Below are positions 4,813 through 5,883 of a stretch of DNA of 5,883 nt, piece by piece. The notes under the pieces were generated by a model. The model did not search any database and had not been told where the DNA came from. It was given only the letters and a program-made list of their open reading frames with translations. The stretch is from assembly GCA_018066825.1 (NCBI GenBank), contig JAGPVU010000123.1:1-5883 (forward strand). The letters are read 5' to 3'. Position numbers and translations under genes: made by a program. How positions within the stretch are numbered: the stretch's first letter is position 1; every line of letters starts with the position of its first letter. The DNA comes from Cycloclasticus sp. (GTDB lineage Bacteria; Pseudomonadota; Gammaproteobacteria; Methylococcales; Cycloclasticaceae).

Positions 4813-5883
4813 ATGGCTCGTCCGTGATCATGAACCTCTACTAGTGCGGCGTGCAGGCTTTTAATAGTACTGTCATGGTCAGCCTCATTAACGATAAATT
4901 GCATATCCACCTGACGCATGGATTGATGTACCGCCAACACACTAATATTCTCATTGGCAACCGCCTGCACCATCTTTGCCAAGATACCAGGAATTTGCAT
5001 ATCACTGCCAATAGCAGAAACAATCGCTACCTTTTGCTGATTGACTTCTGCCTCAGGGAAACGCTCTTCTATTAAGGCAAGAATCCGTTTAACAGTTTTT
5101 AAATTGGTGGATAAAAAATGCGTAATGGCATTGGCATTAGTGTCTTTGGATACGATAGGTGCGTTGAATCGTTTAATAATAGCGACTAATTCACTATCGT
5201 ACTTAGACAGATTCCCCGCCATATCTTGATCAAATATCTCCAGTGCGTAGATGCCTTTGCAGCCGGCGATAATTTCCACGCAAGGGGATTCGCTGATGTA
5301 ATCACGGGTAATTAATGTGCCGGTATGTTCAGGTTCAAAGGTGTTTTTTACACGAAGCGGGATATTGTTTTGGCGTAAACCTTTGGCTGCTTTGGGGTGT
5401 ATAGCCTCCATTCCCAAGTTGGCAAGTTGGTCCGCTACATCATAATTCGTGCGGCCAATAGGAACGGCATTCGCTTCGCCTACTAATTTAGGATCGGCGC
5501 TACTCAAGTGAAACTCTTTATGAATAATCGCTTCAGTGGCTTCAGTTAAAACCGCTAAACGGCTGAAAGTCATCTCGCTGTAGCCACGGTCAAAAGAGGA
5601 CATCAATCCAGAATCACTGTGGGCATAGCCAGTTACAATAGGCAACTGCTTATCCAGTTCGATATGTTCAAAACTCAAGCGAATGCGTTCGTCTAACGAC
5701 ATATGGTGATTAGATCGCCAGCCCGTTAAGTCTATAAAACAGGCATTGACGCCATCTCGTTTGAGCAGCTCTGCAGTATTCCAAGCACTATGCGCTTCGC
5801 CAATACTGGCTAACATTTCTCGAACTGTTGCTAAATGCGCGTCCAATGCAAAATGCCCATGCTGGCATAGACTCTGTAAATCT
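4797..5883 (-). CDS. ask: Aspartate kinase, probably the ectoine-cluster type (N-terminus beyond the right edge)
   Basis: Aspartate kinase phosphorylates L-aspartate to 4-aspartyl phosphate, the first step toward lysine, threonine, methionine and ectoine. About 361 C-terminal residues are visible; the frame stays open to the window edge, so the true start and the N-terminal KxGGTS motif are outside. The TTG at 5846 is internal. The kinase core shows VTGYAHSDSG, then RGYSEMTFSRLAV in place of the usual GRGGSD block, HLSSADPKLVG, and NYDVADQLANLGMEAIHPKA. Two ACT regulatory regions follow, one around SPCVEIIAGCKGIYALEIF, the other around KVAIVSAIGSDMQIPGILAKM and ISVLAVHQSM. RGYSEMTFSR and IHKEFHLSSADPK agree with my memory of Ask_Ect, the specialised kinase found beside ectABC in salt-tolerant bacteria; this subtype call is less certain than the enzyme call. 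The TPR gene follows with a 16-base overlap. Confidence 0.9.
   Translation of the reverse strand, partial: DLQSLCQHGHFALDAHLATVREMLASIGEAHSAWNTAELLKRDGVNACFIDLTGWRSNHHMSLDERIRLSFEHIELDKQLPIVTGYAHSDSGLMSSFDRGYSEMTFSRLAVLTEATEAIIHKEFHLSSADPKLVGEANAVPIGRTNYDVADQLANLGMEAIHPKAAKGLRQNNIPLRVKNTFEPEHTGTLITRDYISESPCVEIIAGCKGIYALEIFDQDMAGNLSKYDSELVAIIKRFNAPIVSKDTNANAITHFLSTNLKTVKRILALIEERFPEAEVNQQKVAIVSAIGSDMQIPGILAKMVQAVANENISVLAVHQSMRQVDMQFIVNEADHDSTIKSLHAALVEVHDHGRAICLAS

Noticed and set aside
4851..5229. Plus-strand ORFs of 74 and 62 residues inside the aspartate kinase
   Set aside because: Both are antisense shadows of the conserved ACT-domain region.
5844..5846. TTG at 5846 as the start of the aspartate kinase
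   Set aside because: The frame continues open to the window edge, and the family needs an N-terminal kinase segment that is absent after this codon.

Overview
The window looks like chromosomal DNA from a gammaproteobacterium, probably a marine or salt-tolerant one. This rests on an aspartate kinase resembling the ectoine-cluster type, a DUF3391/HD-GYP signalling protein, a DinB polymerase ending in a beta-clamp motif, and a tRNA-Asp close to the E. coli form. No mobile element, CRISPR array or prophage gene was seen. Six protein genes (two cut by the window edges) and one tRNA are supported.

Left part (1-1500): an unrecognised protein is read leftward off the window from about 203. Divergent from it, across 111 bases, is dinB (315-1403), which encodes translesion DNA polymerase IV. 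Convergent with dinB is a 126-residue acidic protein of unknown function (1498-1878, minus). It has a convincing sigma-70 promoter with an A-tract upstream and a palindrome in its leader.

Middle (1879-3720): a roughly 400-base regulatory interval separates the acidic gene from a plus-strand gene for an HD-GYP cyclic-di-GMP phosphodiesterase with an N-terminal DUF3391 domain (2283-3590). Its leader holds a hairpin and a possible competing pairing. The gene runs head-on into a tRNA-Asp(GUC) gene (3632-3708, minus, CCA encoded). The tRNA has a stable-RNA-like promoter, with a GC-rich discriminator, about 120 bases upstream.

Right part (3937-5883, minus): an aspartate kinase, missing its N-terminus at the window edge, overlaps by 16 bases the start of a membrane-anchored coiled-coil/TPR protein. 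The two look like the end of one operon. If the kinase belongs to an ectoine operon, ectABC should lie just beyond the right edge; this cannot be seen here. The kinase would supply aspartyl phosphate toward ectoine. The TPR protein is an uncharacterised, probably translationally coupled partner.

I did not find a clearly novel multi-gene system. The two most interesting items are the kinase/TPR pair and the strongly promoted acidic orphan protein.
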